From contig JAEZWW010000042.1 of the NCBI GenBank assembly GCA_023442945.1, positions 68,564-132,563 on the forward strand: a stretch of DNA of 64,000 nucleotides, in the 5' to 3' direction. This DNA comes from Pseudomonadota bacterium. Its GTDB lineage: Bacteria > Pseudomonadota > Gammaproteobacteria > Burkholderiales > Burkholderiaceae_C. The notes beneath the pieces are model-generated. The model searched no databases, was not told the DNA's origin, and worked only from the letters and a program-made list of their open reading frames with translations. Shown piece by piece: positions 17,718 through 25,897 of the stretch. The number at the start of each line of letters is the position of its first letter. The first letter of the stretch is position 1. The position numbers and the translations under genes are program-made.

Positions 17718-19426
17718 GCGCGCGACTTTCCACTGCGGGCGCCGCTTCGGCCGGTGGGCCGTGGCGGCGAGGCTGGCGTTTGCAGCATCTCCTGTGCATG
17801 CGCCAGGGAGGTTGCGGAGATGCTTTCCCCTCCAAGCATGCGCGCGATCTCACCAGTCCGCGCCTCGCTGACGATGGGTGCGACCGAGCTGGTCGTGGTG
17901 CCGGTCGCGCTGGTCTGCTTGCGCACCAAGAGGTGGTGATCGGCGCAAGCGGCAACCTGGGGCAGGTGGGTGACGCACAGCACCTGGCGGTCCTGGCCCA
18001 AACGATGGAGCAGCCGCCCCACGGTGGACGCGACCGCACCGCCTACACCGGAATCGACTTCGTCGAAGACCAGCGTACCGGCCGTGCCCAGCTCGCTGGT
18101 GGTGACCGCGATCGCCAGTGCCAATCGGGAAAGCTCACCGCCAGATGCTACTCTATCGATAGCGCGTGGCGCTGATCCTGCATGGGCTGAGACCAAAAAA
18201 TGCACCGATTCCAGGCCATAAGCGGCAGGGCTTTCGAGGCGGTCCAGCGCGACCTCGAAAGCGCCGCCTTGCATGCCCAGGGTTTGCATGCCAGCGGTGA
18301 CCGCCTCAGCCAAGCGGGGGGCGGCTTTGGCGCGCGCAGCTGAAACGCGCTTGGCTTCGGCGGTGTACGCGGCGGCAGCTTGCGCGACAGCGTTTTCCAA
18401 TGCCTCCAGGTCGGCCGCCGCCTCCAGCGCAGCCAATTCTTCTCGCCAGGCGGCCAGAACCGCGGGCAATTCCTCAGGCGGTCGACGGTATCGGCGCGCC
18501 AGGGACATCCACAGTCCCAATCGCTCATCCATCGTGGCCAGGGCTTGGGGATCGACCTCGGCGCGGCGCAGGTAGGCGTGCAGGCTGTGCGCGGCGTCCT
18601 GCGCTTGCGCGACCGTGCCTTCCAGGACTTCCACGAGGGTGCGAAATTCGGGCTCGATCTCCTGCAGCGCTTGCAATTCACCCAACGCGCGGGTCAGGCC
18701 GGAGAGCGCCGCCCCTTCCTCGTCGCCCTCCAATGCACCAACTGCGGCAGATGCGCCATCGATCAGCGACTGGCTGTTGGCCAGGCGGGTGTGCTGCTGG
18801 TTCAGGTCTTCCCATTCGCCCTCTGCGGGGGCGAGCTTGTCCAGCTCGCCGATCTGCCAGACCAGCCGGTCTCGTTCGCGCGACAGCTGCTCTTGATCGC
18901 TACGGGCACTTGCCAGCGCGATCTGAGCTTGTTGCCAAACATCCCAGGCCGTTTGCAGGTCGCGCAGGTCGGTGCCCGCGTAGCCGTCAAGCAGAGCGCG
19001 CACCGCGGCAGGGCGTGTCAGGCTTTGCCAAGCGTGCTGGCCGTGGATGTCCACCAGCGACTCGCTGAGCTGACGCACTTGCGCCAATGTGGCCGAAGAT
19101 CCGTTGATCCAGGCTCGGCTTTTGCCATTGGCGTCGATGGTCCGGCGCAGCAGCAGCGTGTCGGCTTCCGTGTCAAACCCTTGCTCGGCCAGCCATTCGC
19201 CGCAGACATGGGGTATGTCGAATTCGGCAGCGATATCGCAGCGGCTCTGGCCCTCACGCACCCAGAGTGCGTCACCGCGACCGCCCAGCACCAGTTGCAG
19301 CGCGTCGATCAGGATCGACTTGCCGGCACCGGTTTCCCCGGTGAGTGCGGTGAAGCCGTTCTCCAGATCAAGCTCCAACGCATCCACGATCACGAAATCG
19401 CGCAGGCTCAAATGCCGCAATGCCAT
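17714..19426 (-). CDS. recN: DNA repair protein RecN
   Basis: The 570-residue SMC-like ATPase starts MALRHLSLRDFVIVD at 19426; the longer frame reads into nadK. Walker A GETGAGKS lies at 30-37, a long coiled coil fills the middle (LSRERDRLVWQIGELDKL), and the signature ASGGELSRLALA and Walker B TLVFDEVDSGVGG are in the C-terminal part. It acts in double-strand break repair. The start is 4 bp from the nadK stop, and it overlaps rapZ by 4 bp. Confidence 0.96.
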   Translation of the reverse strand: MALRHLSLRDFVIVDALELDLENGFTALTGETGAGKSILIDALQLVLGGRGDALWVREGQSRCDIAAEFDIPHVCGEWLAEQGFDTEADTLLLRRTIDANGKSRAWINGSSATLAQVRQLSESLVDIHGQHAWQSLTRPAAVRALLDGYAGTDLRDLQTAWDVWQQAQIALASARSDQEQLSRERDRLVWQIGELDKLAPAEGEWEDLNQQHTRLANSQSLIDGASAAVGALEGDEEGAALSGLTRALGELQALQEIEPEFRTLVEVLEGTVAQAQDAAHSLHAYLRRAEVDPQALATMDERLGLWMSLARRYRRPPEELPAVLAAWREELAALEAAADLEALENAVAQAAAAYTAEAKRVSAARAKAAPRLAEAVTAGMQTLGMQGGAFEVALDRLESPAAYGLESVHFLVSAHAGSAPRAIDRVASGGELSRLALAIAVTTSELGTAGTLVFDEVDSGVGGAVASTVGRLLHRLGQDRQVLCVTHLPQVAACADHHLLVRKQTSATGTTTSSVAPIVSEARTGEIARMLGGESISATSLAHAQEMLQTPASPPRPTGRSGARSGKSRA

Positions 19427-19430
19427 GGCG

Positions 19431-20327
19431 TCAGACCCCGCCCTCGTTCCAATGGAGCTTTTCTCGCAAAGTGTCGAAATAGCTCCAGCCCTTGGGGTGA
19501 AGAAAACGCACGCGGAAATCCGAACGGCGCACGACAATGCGGTCACCATGGTGCAGCGAGGTCACGGACTGCATGTCAAAGCTGGCGCTGGCGTCTCTGC
19601 CAGCCACGATCTCGATCGCGATTTCCACCGGGTCGGCCAGCACGATCGGTCGGTTGGACAGTGTGTGCGGCGCTATTGGCACCAACGCCCACGCTGGTAC
19701 CAAGGGGTGCAGCAGCGGGCCGCCGGCCGACAGCGCGTAAGCGGTCGAGCCCGTCGGGGTGGCCACGATGATGCCGTCGGCGCGGTGGTTCGCCACAAAT
19801 CGGCCATCCACTTCCACGCGCAGCTCCACCATGCTGGCCACAGCGCCGCGGTTGACCACAACGTCGTTCATCGCAAACGCTTCAAACACGGGTTGACCTT
19901 CTCGGAGAACGGTGCCGTGCATCAGGCTGCGGTGGTCTTCCTCGTAGGCGCCGTGCAGCATTGCCGGCAGGATGTCCTGGTATTCACCCAGCGGGATATC
20001 GGTGATGAAGCCCAGACGACCCTGGTTGATACCAATCAGCGGTGTGCCATAGCGGGCCAGCTGGCGGCCAATCCCCAACATCGTGCCGTCGCCGCCCACG
20101 ACCACGGCCAAGTCGCATTCGGCGCCGATGGCTGCCACGTCTAAAGTGGGGTAGGCGTTCAGCCCGGTGACTTGTGCCGTCCGTTCGGCCAAGACCACCT
20201 CGCAGCCCTGATCACGCAGAAAATCCGCAATGTCCGATGTCACTTCGCGGGTGGAATCCACCGCAACTCCCGAGGGCAAATCCTGGTATTTGCCGACCAA
20301 GGCGACGCGGCGAAACTGAAGGCTCAT
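19431..20327 (-). CDS. nadK: NAD kinase
   Basis: The 298-residue enzyme, from ATG 20327, has VVVGGDGTMLGIGR, NQGRLGFITDIP, MNDVVVNRG and DGIIVATPTGSTAYALSAGGP, all diagnostic of the NadK family. It makes NADP from NAD and ATP or polyphosphate. A TTG two codons upstream is an alternative start. Its start codon lies only 17 bp from the start of divergent hrcA, so the two promoters must overlap each other's coding regions. Confidence 0.96.
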   Translation of the reverse strand: MSLQFRRVALVGKYQDLPSGVAVDSTREVTSDIADFLRDQGCEVVLAERTAQVTGLNAYPTLDVAAIGAECDLAVVVGGDGTMLGIGRQLARYGTPLIGINQGRLGFITDIPLGEYQDILPAMLHGAYEEDHRSLMHGTVLREGQPVFEAFAMNDVVVNRGAVASMVELRVEVDGRFVANHRADGIIVATPTGSTAYALSAGGPLLHPLVPAWALVPIAPHTLSNRPIVLADPVEIAIEIVAGRDASASFDMQSVTSLHHGDRIVVRRSDFRVRFLHPKGWSYFDTLREKLHWNEGGV

Positions 20328-20344
20328 TGGCAAATTACATCATA

Positions 20345-21373
20345 ATGAATTCGATGCTGGATGACCGTGCCCGCCTGCTGCTGAAGACCCTGATCGAGCG
20401 CTATATCGCCGATGGGCAGCCGGTGGGTTCCCGCACCTTGTCCAACGCGCCCGGGTTGGAGTTGTCGCCGGCCACCATCCGCAACGTGATGGCCGATTTG
20501 GAAGATCTGGGCCTGATCGTCAGCCCCCATACATCGGCAGGGCGCGTGCCGACGCCGCGGGGCTACCGGCTGTTCGTCGATACCATGCTCACGGCCGAAC
20601 GTGGGCGGCTGGAGGCGCCTGTGCTTGCCGCGGACCAGCCCCAGAAGGTCATCGCTAACGCCGCACAACTGTTGTCGAACCTGTCCAGCTTTGTCGGCGT
20701 GGTGATGACGCAGCGGCGCAGTTCGGTATTCCGCCACATTGAATTCTTGCGATTGTCCGAGCGCCGCCTGCTCTTGATCATCGTGGCGCCCGATGGCGAC
20801 GTGCAAAACCGCGTCTTGTTCACCGAGACCGATTATTCGGCGTCCGAATTGCAAGAGGCCGCCAACTACCTGAATACGCATTTCTCGGGCATGGCAATTG
20901 ACCAGGTGCGCACGCGGCTGCGCCAGGAGGTCGATCGGCTGCGCGGCGAGATCGCCAGCTTGATGCAGGCCGCCGTGGCCGCTGGGTCGGACGCGATGAC
21001 GCAAGCGCAGGAGCAGGTCGTGATTTCGGGCGAGCGCAACCTGCTGGCGGTGTCCGACTTTTCGTCCGACATGAACCAACTGCGCCGCGCGTTCGATTTG
21101 TTCGAGCAGAAGGCGCAACTGATCCGTCTTCTGGATGTCTCCAGCGAGGCCGAGGGCGTGCGCATCTACATTGGTGGCGAGAGCCAGACCGTGCCGATAG
21201 AGGAACTGTCGGTCGTCAGCGCACCCTATGAGGTCGACGGCCAGGTGGTCGGCACGCTGGGCGTGATCGGCCCCACGCGCATGCCCTACGACCGCATGAT
21301 CCAGATCGTCGACATCACCTCGCGCCTGGTCAGCAACGCACTCAGCCAAGGCAAGCCGGCAGGCACCGCCTAG
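20345..21373 (+). CDS. hrcA: heat-inducible transcriptional repressor HrcA
   Basis: The 342-residue repressor starts at ATG 20345 (MNSMLDDRARLLLKTLIERY) or at the ATG three codons later. The N-terminal winged helix has QPVGSRTL and SPATIRNVMADLEDLGL with TSAGRVPTPRGYRLFVD. The C-terminal domain ends VVGTLGVIGPTRMPYDRMI. HrcA represses groESL-type genes by binding CIRCE operators. No CIRCE palindrome is visible next to this gene, so any operators are elsewhere. Confidence 0.95.
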   Translation: MNSMLDDRARLLLKTLIERYIADGQPVGSRTLSNAPGLELSPATIRNVMADLEDLGLIVSPHTSAGRVPTPRGYRLFVDTMLTAERGRLEAPVLAADQPQKVIANAAQLLSNLSSFVGVVMTQRRSSVFRHIEFLRLSERRLLLIIVAPDGDVQNRVLFTETDYSASELQEAANYLNTHFSGMAIDQVRTRLRQEVDRLRGEIASLMQAAVAAGSDAMTQAQEQVVISGERNLLAVSDFSSDMNQLRRAFDLFEQKAQLIRLLDVSSEAEGVRIYIGGESQTVPIEELSVVSAPYEVDGQVVGTLGVIGPTRMPYDRMIQIVDITSRLVSNALSQGKPAGTA

Positions 21374-21388
21374 AATCGCGGCTGGTTT

Positions 21389-21465
21389 GGGGCGTTAGCT
21401 CAGTTGGTTAGAGCAGAGGACTCATAATCCTTTGGTCGTTGGTTCGAGCCCAACACGCCCTACCA
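21389..21465 (+). tRNA. tRNA with CAU anticodon (Met, or Ile with lysidine)
   Basis: The 77-nt cloverleaf has acceptor GGGGCGT/ACGCCCT, anticodon loop CTCATAA, T arm and encoded ACCA. The variable-region and T-arm text (TTGGTCG-TTGG) resembles tRNA-Ile2 of enterobacteria, so elongator Met and Ile(k2C) cannot be separated by eye. It is not the initiator, which lacks a 1-72 pair. Confidence 0.93.
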
Positions 21466-21472
21466 TCCAAAT

Positions 21473-21508
21473 AAAGCCCTTGCCGCACACGACGCGGTGG
21501 GTTTTTTT
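21473..21508 (+). terminator. intrinsic terminator after tRNA-CAU
   Basis: AAAGCCC pairs with GGGTTTT (one G-T pair), and inside it CCGC pairs with GCGG. Three more T residues follow, starting 8 bp after the tRNA end. Confidence 0.7.
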
Positions 21509-21554
21509 GGTGTGGAGCACTATGCAGGGCCGCCGTCCCAGGAAGCAGGAAGCT

Positions 21555-22112
21555 ATGAAGCCCAGAATCGCGCTTGCCAGCGCGGCCGTGCTGGCCTTGG
21601 CTTTGGGTGCGCTGCTCTACGTGTCGCCGCACTTCACCTTACGCAACATGGGCAAGGCCGTAGAGGCCCGGGATGCCGAGGCCGTGGCTGCCTACGTCGA
21701 CTTCCCGGCGCTGCGTGAAAGCGTCAAGGCCCAGGTGCTGGCGCGGATGGCGCCCGAATTGGACAAGGCCGGAGGCGGCGACAACCCGTTCGCCAACGTT
21801 GGCAAGTTGCTCGCAGCCGGCATGGTCAACCCATTGACCGATGCCCTGGTGTCGCCCACCGGTGTGATGCTGATGCTGAAAAACGGCAAGCCCGGTCAGC
21901 CGGCCGATATCGCCGCGGCGGGCGTGGGTGTTGATACGCAGACACCCGCGCCGCGCAACGACTATGTGGTGGACTACCAGGGTTGGTCCGAGGTGTTCGT
22001 GCACCGCAAGGGCGCTGAATCTGGCTTCGTCTTGCGGCGCGACGGCCTTTTCACGTGGAAGCTCGCAGGGATACGTATGGATACGGCAATCGTGTCTCAG
22101 CCTGTTGACTGA
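21555..22112 (+). CDS. DUF2939 family membrane-anchored protein
   Basis: The 185-residue protein starts MKPRIALASAAVLALALGAL after GGAAGC. An N-terminal hydrophobic anchor or uncleaved signal is followed by SPHFTLRNMGKAVEARDAEAVAAYVDFPALRESVKAQ, split here as SPHFTLRNMGKAVEARDAEA and VAAYVDFPALRESVK, the DUF2939 hallmark. A periplasmic domain ends FVLRRDGLFTWKLAGIRM. Function is unknown; homologues are common in proteobacteria. It sits alone between two tRNA genes. Confidence 0.85.
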   Translation: MKPRIALASAAVLALALGALLYVSPHFTLRNMGKAVEARDAEAVAAYVDFPALRESVKAQVLARMAPELDKAGGGDNPFANVGKLLAAGMVNPLTDALVSPTGVMLMLKNGKPGQPADIAAAGVGVDTQTPAPRNDYVVDYQGWSEVFVHRKGAESGFVLRRDGLFTWKLAGIRMDTAIVSQPVD

Positions 22113-22216
22113 GCGATACCGGCCTCAGGGCGCGGTCCGCGCTTCCGTCCAAACGGCGCCTTCGCAAAGCCCTGTTGCGTGCACCGGCGGCCCTCTCGAG
22201 AGCGGAGATGCGCATG

Positions 22217-22257
22217 ACATGGACAGCGCATCCTCCGTCCATCCCGTTCGTTTTTAA
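22217..22257 (+). terminator. possible weak terminator after the DUF2939 gene
   Basis: ATGGAC and GTCCAT form a 6-bp stem with a 12-nt loop, followed after a short spacer by a T-rich run. The stem is short and the T tract also belongs to the AT-rich region upstream of the tRNA-Arg promoter, so this is a weak call. Confidence 0.3.
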
Positions 22258-22263
22258 AATTTT

Positions 22264-22293
22264 TTGAGAAGTTCTGAGATTTGCTGCTATACT
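22264..22293 (+). promoter_or_regulatory. sigma-70-type promoter of tRNA-Arg
   Basis: TTGAGA (22264-22269) and TATACT (22288-22293) are separated by 18 bp in a locally AT-rich stretch. Transcription would begin about 5 bp before the mature tRNA-Arg 5' end. Confidence 0.65.
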
Positions 22294-22305
22294 TTCTGGC
22301 TTCGC

Positions 22306-22382
22306 GCGGCTGTAGCTCAGTTGGATAGAGTACTTGGCTACGAACCAAGGGGTCGTGGGTTCGAATCCTGCCAGCCGCGCCA
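22306..22382 (+). tRNA. tRNA-Arg(ACG)
   Basis: The 77-nt cloverleaf has acceptor GCGGCTG/CAGCCGC, anticodon stem TTGG/CCAA with loop CTACGAA (anticodon ACG, read as ICG), T arm GTGGG/CCTGC and encoded GCCA. Confidence 0.96.
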
Positions 22383-22397
22383 TTTTTTGTCTGACAC

Positions 22398-22429
22398 AAG
22401 CCTCGCAAACACCGATTTGCGGGGCTTTT
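22398..22429 (+). terminator. intrinsic terminator after tRNA-Arg
   Basis: AAGCCTCGCAAA pairs with TTTGCGGGGCTT (12 bp, one G-T pair) around CACCGA, followed by TT and a T-rich stretch. Confidence 0.8.
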
Positions 22430-22486
22430 GTCTTTGTGGCTTCATCTTTTTCGGGCTCACCCACCGTGGGCCTTTGGGGGATTGCG

Positions 22487-23149
22487 ATGTTCACAGGAAT
22501 CGTCACCGCCATGGGCAAGATTGCCGAGGTGCAGCCGCTGGGCGCCACAGCCGCGCACGGGCTGCGCCTGCACATCGAGACGCCGGCCGGCTACCTGGAC
22601 GACGTTGGTCTTGGCGACAGCATCGCGCTGAACGGCGCGTGCATGACGGCGGTCAACCTGGACGCGCCCGCTGGCCGCTTTGCCATCGACATCTCGGCCG
22701 AATCGCTGGCGCGCACCGCTGGGCTGGACCGGCCCGGCCCCGTCAATCTGGAAAAAGCCTTGCGCGCCAACGACCGCCTGGGCGGCCACATCGTGTCCGG
22801 CCACGTGGACGGCATGGGCGTGGTGACGCACTTCGCGCCGGTGGGAGAAAGCTGGGAGTTGCGCGTGCTGGCTCCGCGCGAGCTGGCGCGCTTTCTGGCC
22901 TACAAGGGCTCGGTGACGGTGAATGGCGTCAGCCTCACGGTCAACAGCGTGGCCGACCAGGCCGAGGGTTGCGAGTTCAGCATCAACCTGATTCCGCACA
23001 CGGTGCAGAACACGGCGCTGCACGTGCTGGCGCCGGGCGTGCAGGTCAATCTGGAGATCGACATGATCGCCCGCTACGTGGAAAGAATGCTCGCCACGCC
23101 GGCAGCCGGTGCCACACCTGCGCAGGCAGCTCCTAAATCCGGAGCTTGA
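22487..23149 (+). CDS. ribE: riboflavin synthase alpha chain
   Basis: The 220-residue protein starts MFTGIVTAMGKIAEVQPLG and has two homologous lumazine-binding domains: LGDSIALNGACMTAV in the first, and GSVTVNGVSLTVN with GHIVSGHVDGMG at the junction. It dismutates two 6,7-dimethyl-8-ribityllumazine molecules to riboflavin. No FMN riboswitch is recognisable in the short space after tRNA-Arg. It ends with a 17-bp convergent overlap with the EamA transporter gene. Confidence 0.96.
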   Translation: MFTGIVTAMGKIAEVQPLGATAAHGLRLHIETPAGYLDDVGLGDSIALNGACMTAVNLDAPAGRFAIDISAESLARTAGLDRPGPVNLEKALRANDRLGGHIVSGHVDGMGVVTHFAPVGESWELRVLAPRELARFLAYKGSVTVNGVSLTVNSVADQAEGCEFSINLIPHTVQNTALHVLAPGVQVNLEIDMIARYVERMLATPAAGATPAQAAPKSGA

Positions 23150-24086
23150 CGAGCCCCGTGGCCAGCGCCGTGCCGCACAGCACGATGGCGCCGCAGCCCA
23201 GCATCCAGGGCGTGACGGCTTCGCCCAGCAGCGTCGCGCCGTAGAGCAGGGCGAACACCGGCACGGCAAACGTCACCGTCAGCGCGCGTGCCGGGCCCAA
23301 CTGCTCGATCAGCTTGAAGTACAGCACGTAGGCCACGCTGGTGCACAGCACGCCCACCGCCAGCAGCGCGCCCCAGGCCTTGGCGCTGGGCATCTGCGCC
23401 GGCCACAGCCAGAGGGCCGGCAGGGCCAGGCCCAGCGCGGCGCCGATCTGGCTGCCGGTGGCCGTCATCAAGGGCGGCAGGCCGGTCAGAAAGCGCTGCG
23501 TGTAGCTGGCCGCCAGCGCATAGCACAACGTCGCGCCCAGGCAGGCCGCCACCGCCAACGCGGCCCAGGTCGCGCTGGCGCCGCTTTTCATGCCGACCTT
23601 GTCCCAGGCCAGCAGTGCCACGCCAACGAACCCCAGTGCCAGGCCGATGGCGCGTGACGCGCCCGGCCGGTGGCCCAGCCAGGCCCACGCCACCAGCGCG
23701 CCGAACAGCGGCACCGTGGCGTTCAGGATGGCCGACACGCCGGTGCTGATGTGCAGCAGCGCAAAGCTGTACAGCGCAAACGGAATGCCCGAGTTCAGCA
23801 GCCCGCAAAAGAACACCGGCCGCCAGTGCTGGCGCAGCGACGGCCCCAGGCCGCGCACCAGCATCAGCGGCAGCAGCGCCAGCGCGGCGATGGTGACGCG
23901 CAGCGCGGCCGTGGGCAGCGGGCCAAACTCCAGCGTCGCCTGGCGCGTGAACAGGAAGGACGCGCCCCAGGCCGCCGCCAGCAGCAGGAATTCTGCCGCG
24001 ATGCGCGGGGTGACCGGGGCGTCGGCGGCGCTGGGTGCGAGCGGCGCGGTTGCGCCGGCTTGGGCGGGGGCGGTCGAGGTCGTCAT
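23133..24086 (-). CDS. EamA/DMT-family inner membrane transporter
   Basis: The 317-residue protein has about ten hydrophobic segments in two five-helix EamA repeats, with short motifs such as ALRVTIAALALLP and NSGIPFALYSFALLH in the first half and LYFKLIEQLGPARALTV in the second. The cytoplasmic N terminus is Ala/Pro-rich. Members export or import amino acids and other metabolites. The substrate cannot be inferred. Its 3' end overlaps ribE. Confidence 0.9.
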   Translation of the reverse strand: MTTSTAPAQAGATAPLAPSAADAPVTPRIAAEFLLLAAAWGASFLFTRQATLEFGPLPTAALRVTIAALALLPLMLVRGLGPSLRQHWRPVFFCGLLNSGIPFALYSFALLHISTGVSAILNATVPLFGALVAWAWLGHRPGASRAIGLALGFVGVALLAWDKVGMKSGASATWAALAVAACLGATLCYALAASYTQRFLTGLPPLMTATGSQIGAALGLALPALWLWPAQMPSAKAWGALLAVGVLCTSVAYVLYFKLIEQLGPARALTVTFAVPVFALLYGATLLGEAVTPWMLGCGAIVLCGTALATGLVKLRI

Positions 24087-24199
24087 GGGCAGCCCGCAAG
24101 TATCGCCGTGCCGGGTGTCAGGCGGCGGCGCGATTCATGAAACTTGCAACGCCGATTGATGCGCCGGCCGGCGCCCGTGGCAGACAGCGTGGTCGGCGC

Positions 24200-24265
24200 A
24201 AATTTCCAACGTTTTTTCACTCTAGCCTTACAGCCACCTGCGCAGACAGCTTCTGATTTCATAGC
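24200..24265 (-). repeat. repeat A copy 3
   Basis: The + strand reads CCTTACAGCCACCTGCGCAG, then ACAGCTTCTGATTTCATAG. It sits upstream of the phosphomannomutase gene. Confidence 0.75.
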
Positions 24266-24291
24266 GACCGGCCTGCCTACAATGTCGTCCC

Positions 24292-25758
24292 ATGCACCTC
24301 ACACCCGCCATCTTCAAGGCCTACGACATCCGCGGCACCACGCCCACCACGCTGACCGAGCCGCTGGCCGAAGCGCTGGGCCTCGCCTTTGGCACCCAGG
24401 CGCTGGCCGCAGGCGAACACACCGTGGCCGTCGGCCGCGATGGGCGTTTGTCCGGCCCGGCGCTCAGCAGCGCGCTGATGCGCGGCCTGGTCGCCGCGGG
24501 TGTTGAAGTGATCGACATCGGCATGGTCACCACGCCCATGCTGTACTTCGCCGCCAGCACGCTGTGCAGCAGCGGCATCCAGGTCACCGGCAGCCACAAC
24601 CCGCGCGACGACAACGGCTTCAAGATGGTGCTGGCCGGCCGCGCCATCTACGGCGACGACATCCAAAAGCTGCGCCAGATGATCGAAGCCGAAGCCTGGC
24701 AGCGCCAGCCCGGCGGCAGCCTGCGCCAGCACGACGTGCAACCCGCGTACGTGCAGCGCATCACCAGCGACATCCAACTCGCCCGCCCGATGAAGATCGT
24801 GGTCGACTGCGGCAACGGCGTGGCCGGTGCCAGCGCGCCGGCCATCTTCCGCGCCCTGGGCTGCGAAGTGACCGAGCTGTTCACCGACGTCGACGGCAAC
24901 TTCCCCAACCACCACCCCGACCCCAGCAAGCCCGACAACCTGCGCGACGTGATCCGCGCGCTGCAGAGGACCGACGCCGAATTGGGCCTGGCGTTTGACG
25001 GCGACGGCGACCGCCTGGGCATCGTCACCAAGGACGGCCAGACCATTTACCCCGACCGCCAGATGATGCTGTTCGCGCAGGACGTGCTGAGCCGCGCGCC
25101 CGGCGGCACCATCGTGTTCGACGTCAAGTGCTCGCAGCGCCTGGCGCCCGCCATTGCCGCCGCCGGTGGCGTGCCGGAGATGTTCAAGACCGGCCATTCC
25201 CTGGTCAAGGCGCGCATGAAGGAAGTCGGCGCGCCGCTGGGCGGCGAGATGAGCGGCCACATCTTCTTCAAGGAGCGCTGGTACGGCTTTGACGACGGCA
25301 CCTACGCCGGCTGCCGCCTGCTGGAAATCGTTAGCCGCGTGGCCGACCCCAGCGCACTGCTCAACGCCCTGCCCACCAGCCACAGCACGCCCGAATTGAA
25401 CGTCGCCTGCGCCGAAGGCGAGCCGCACCGCCTGGCGGCCGAACTGCAGGCGCTGGCGCCCGCCTATTTCGCCGAGCCGAGCGGCGCCGGGCCGTCCCAA
25501 GCCGCGAGCGCCCCCTTAGGGGGCAGCGAACCACGCGCAGCGGGGAGCGTGGGGGCCCCTGTTGTCAACGTGATCGACGGTGTGCGCGTCGACTGGCCCG
25601 ACGGCTTTGGCCTGGTCCGCGCCAGCAACACCACGCCCGTGCTGGTGCTGCGCTTTGAAGGCCACACGCCCGAGGCGCTGCAACGCATCGAAGCCGACAT
25701 GCTGGCGCTGCTGCGCCGCGTCAAGCCCGACGCGCAACTGGGCGCGTCGGCGCATTGA
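24292..25758 (+). CDS. phosphomannomutase/phosphoglucomutase (AlgC/ManB type)
   Basis: The 488-residue enzyme of the alpha-D-phosphohexomutase family starts MHLTPAIFKAYDIRGTTP. The phosphoserine loop is TGSHNPRDDNGF (around 98-110), the metal loop FDGDGDRLG (236-244), the sugar loop GGEMSGHIF (317-325) and the phosphate-binding loop RASNTTPVLVLRFE (about 443-456). It interconverts hexose 1- and 6-phosphates for LPS or exopolysaccharide sugars. An extra Ala/Gly/Pro-rich linker of about 24 residues before the last domain coincides with a GC-rich repeat and is not part of the usual fold. Mannose or glucose preference is unresolved. Confidence 0.92.
   Translation: MHLTPAIFKAYDIRGTTPTTLTEPLAEALGLAFGTQALAAGEHTVAVGRDGRLSGPALSSALMRGLVAAGVEVIDIGMVTTPMLYFAASTLCSSGIQVTGSHNPRDDNGFKMVLAGRAIYGDDIQKLRQMIEAEAWQRQPGGSLRQHDVQPAYVQRITSDIQLARPMKIVVDCGNGVAGASAPAIFRALGCEVTELFTDVDGNFPNHHPDPSKPDNLRDVIRALQRTDAELGLAFDGDGDRLGIVTKDGQTIYPDRQMMLFAQDVLSRAPGGTIVFDVKCSQRLAPAIAAAGGVPEMFKTGHSLVKARMKEVGAPLGGEMSGHIFFKERWYGFDDGTYAGCRLLEIVSRVADPSALLNALPTSHSTPELNVACAEGEPHRLAAELQALAPAYFAEPSGAGPSQAASAPLGGSEPRAAGSVGAPVVNVIDGVRVDWPDGFGLVRASNTTPVLVLRFEGHTPEALQRIEADMLALLRRVKPDAQLGASAH
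25490..25562. repeat. GC-rich repeat B inserted in frame in the hexomutase gene
   Basis: The segment contains the hairpin CCCCCTTAGGGGG, then GCAGCGAACCACGCGCAGCG and GAGCGTGGGGGCC. I recall near-identical intergenic elements in Comamonadaceae genomes. Here it encodes PSQAASAPLGGSEPRAAGSV as a linker between domains 3 and 4. Confidence 0.6.
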
Positions 25759-25790
25759 GGCGCTTCGTCGTCTTGCCGGGCTTCGGATGC

Positions 25791-25857
25791 TGATTTTACA
25801 AAGAAATCGAGCGCTGACCCTACAACCACCTGCGTGGGCAGCTACGATTTTGGTAGT
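25791..25857 (-). repeat. repeat A copy 4
   Basis: The + strand reads GACCCTACAACCACCTGCG, then GGGCAGCTACGATTTTGGTAG. It occupies half of the 139-bp gap between the hexomutase gene and waaA. Confidence 0.78.
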
Positions 25858-25897
25858 CCAGCGCCGCCTCGCCTGAGCCACAGCGCGCCCCGCCGCC

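Noticed and set aside
18140..18175. Possible degenerate repeat A in recN (CTACTCTATCGATAG)
   Set aside because: Only the short TA-rich piece is similar; the TGCGCA and CCTACA parts are missing, and the codons give the normal RecN ASGGELSRL motif.
20328..20344. CIRCE operator at hrcA
   Set aside because: The 17-bp space cannot hold it and no TTAGCACTC-N9-GAGTGCTAA palindrome is seen around the start.
22383..22486. FMN riboswitch before riboflavin synthase
   Set aside because: The space is about 100 bp, mostly a tRNA terminator, and has none of the conserved RFN element segments.
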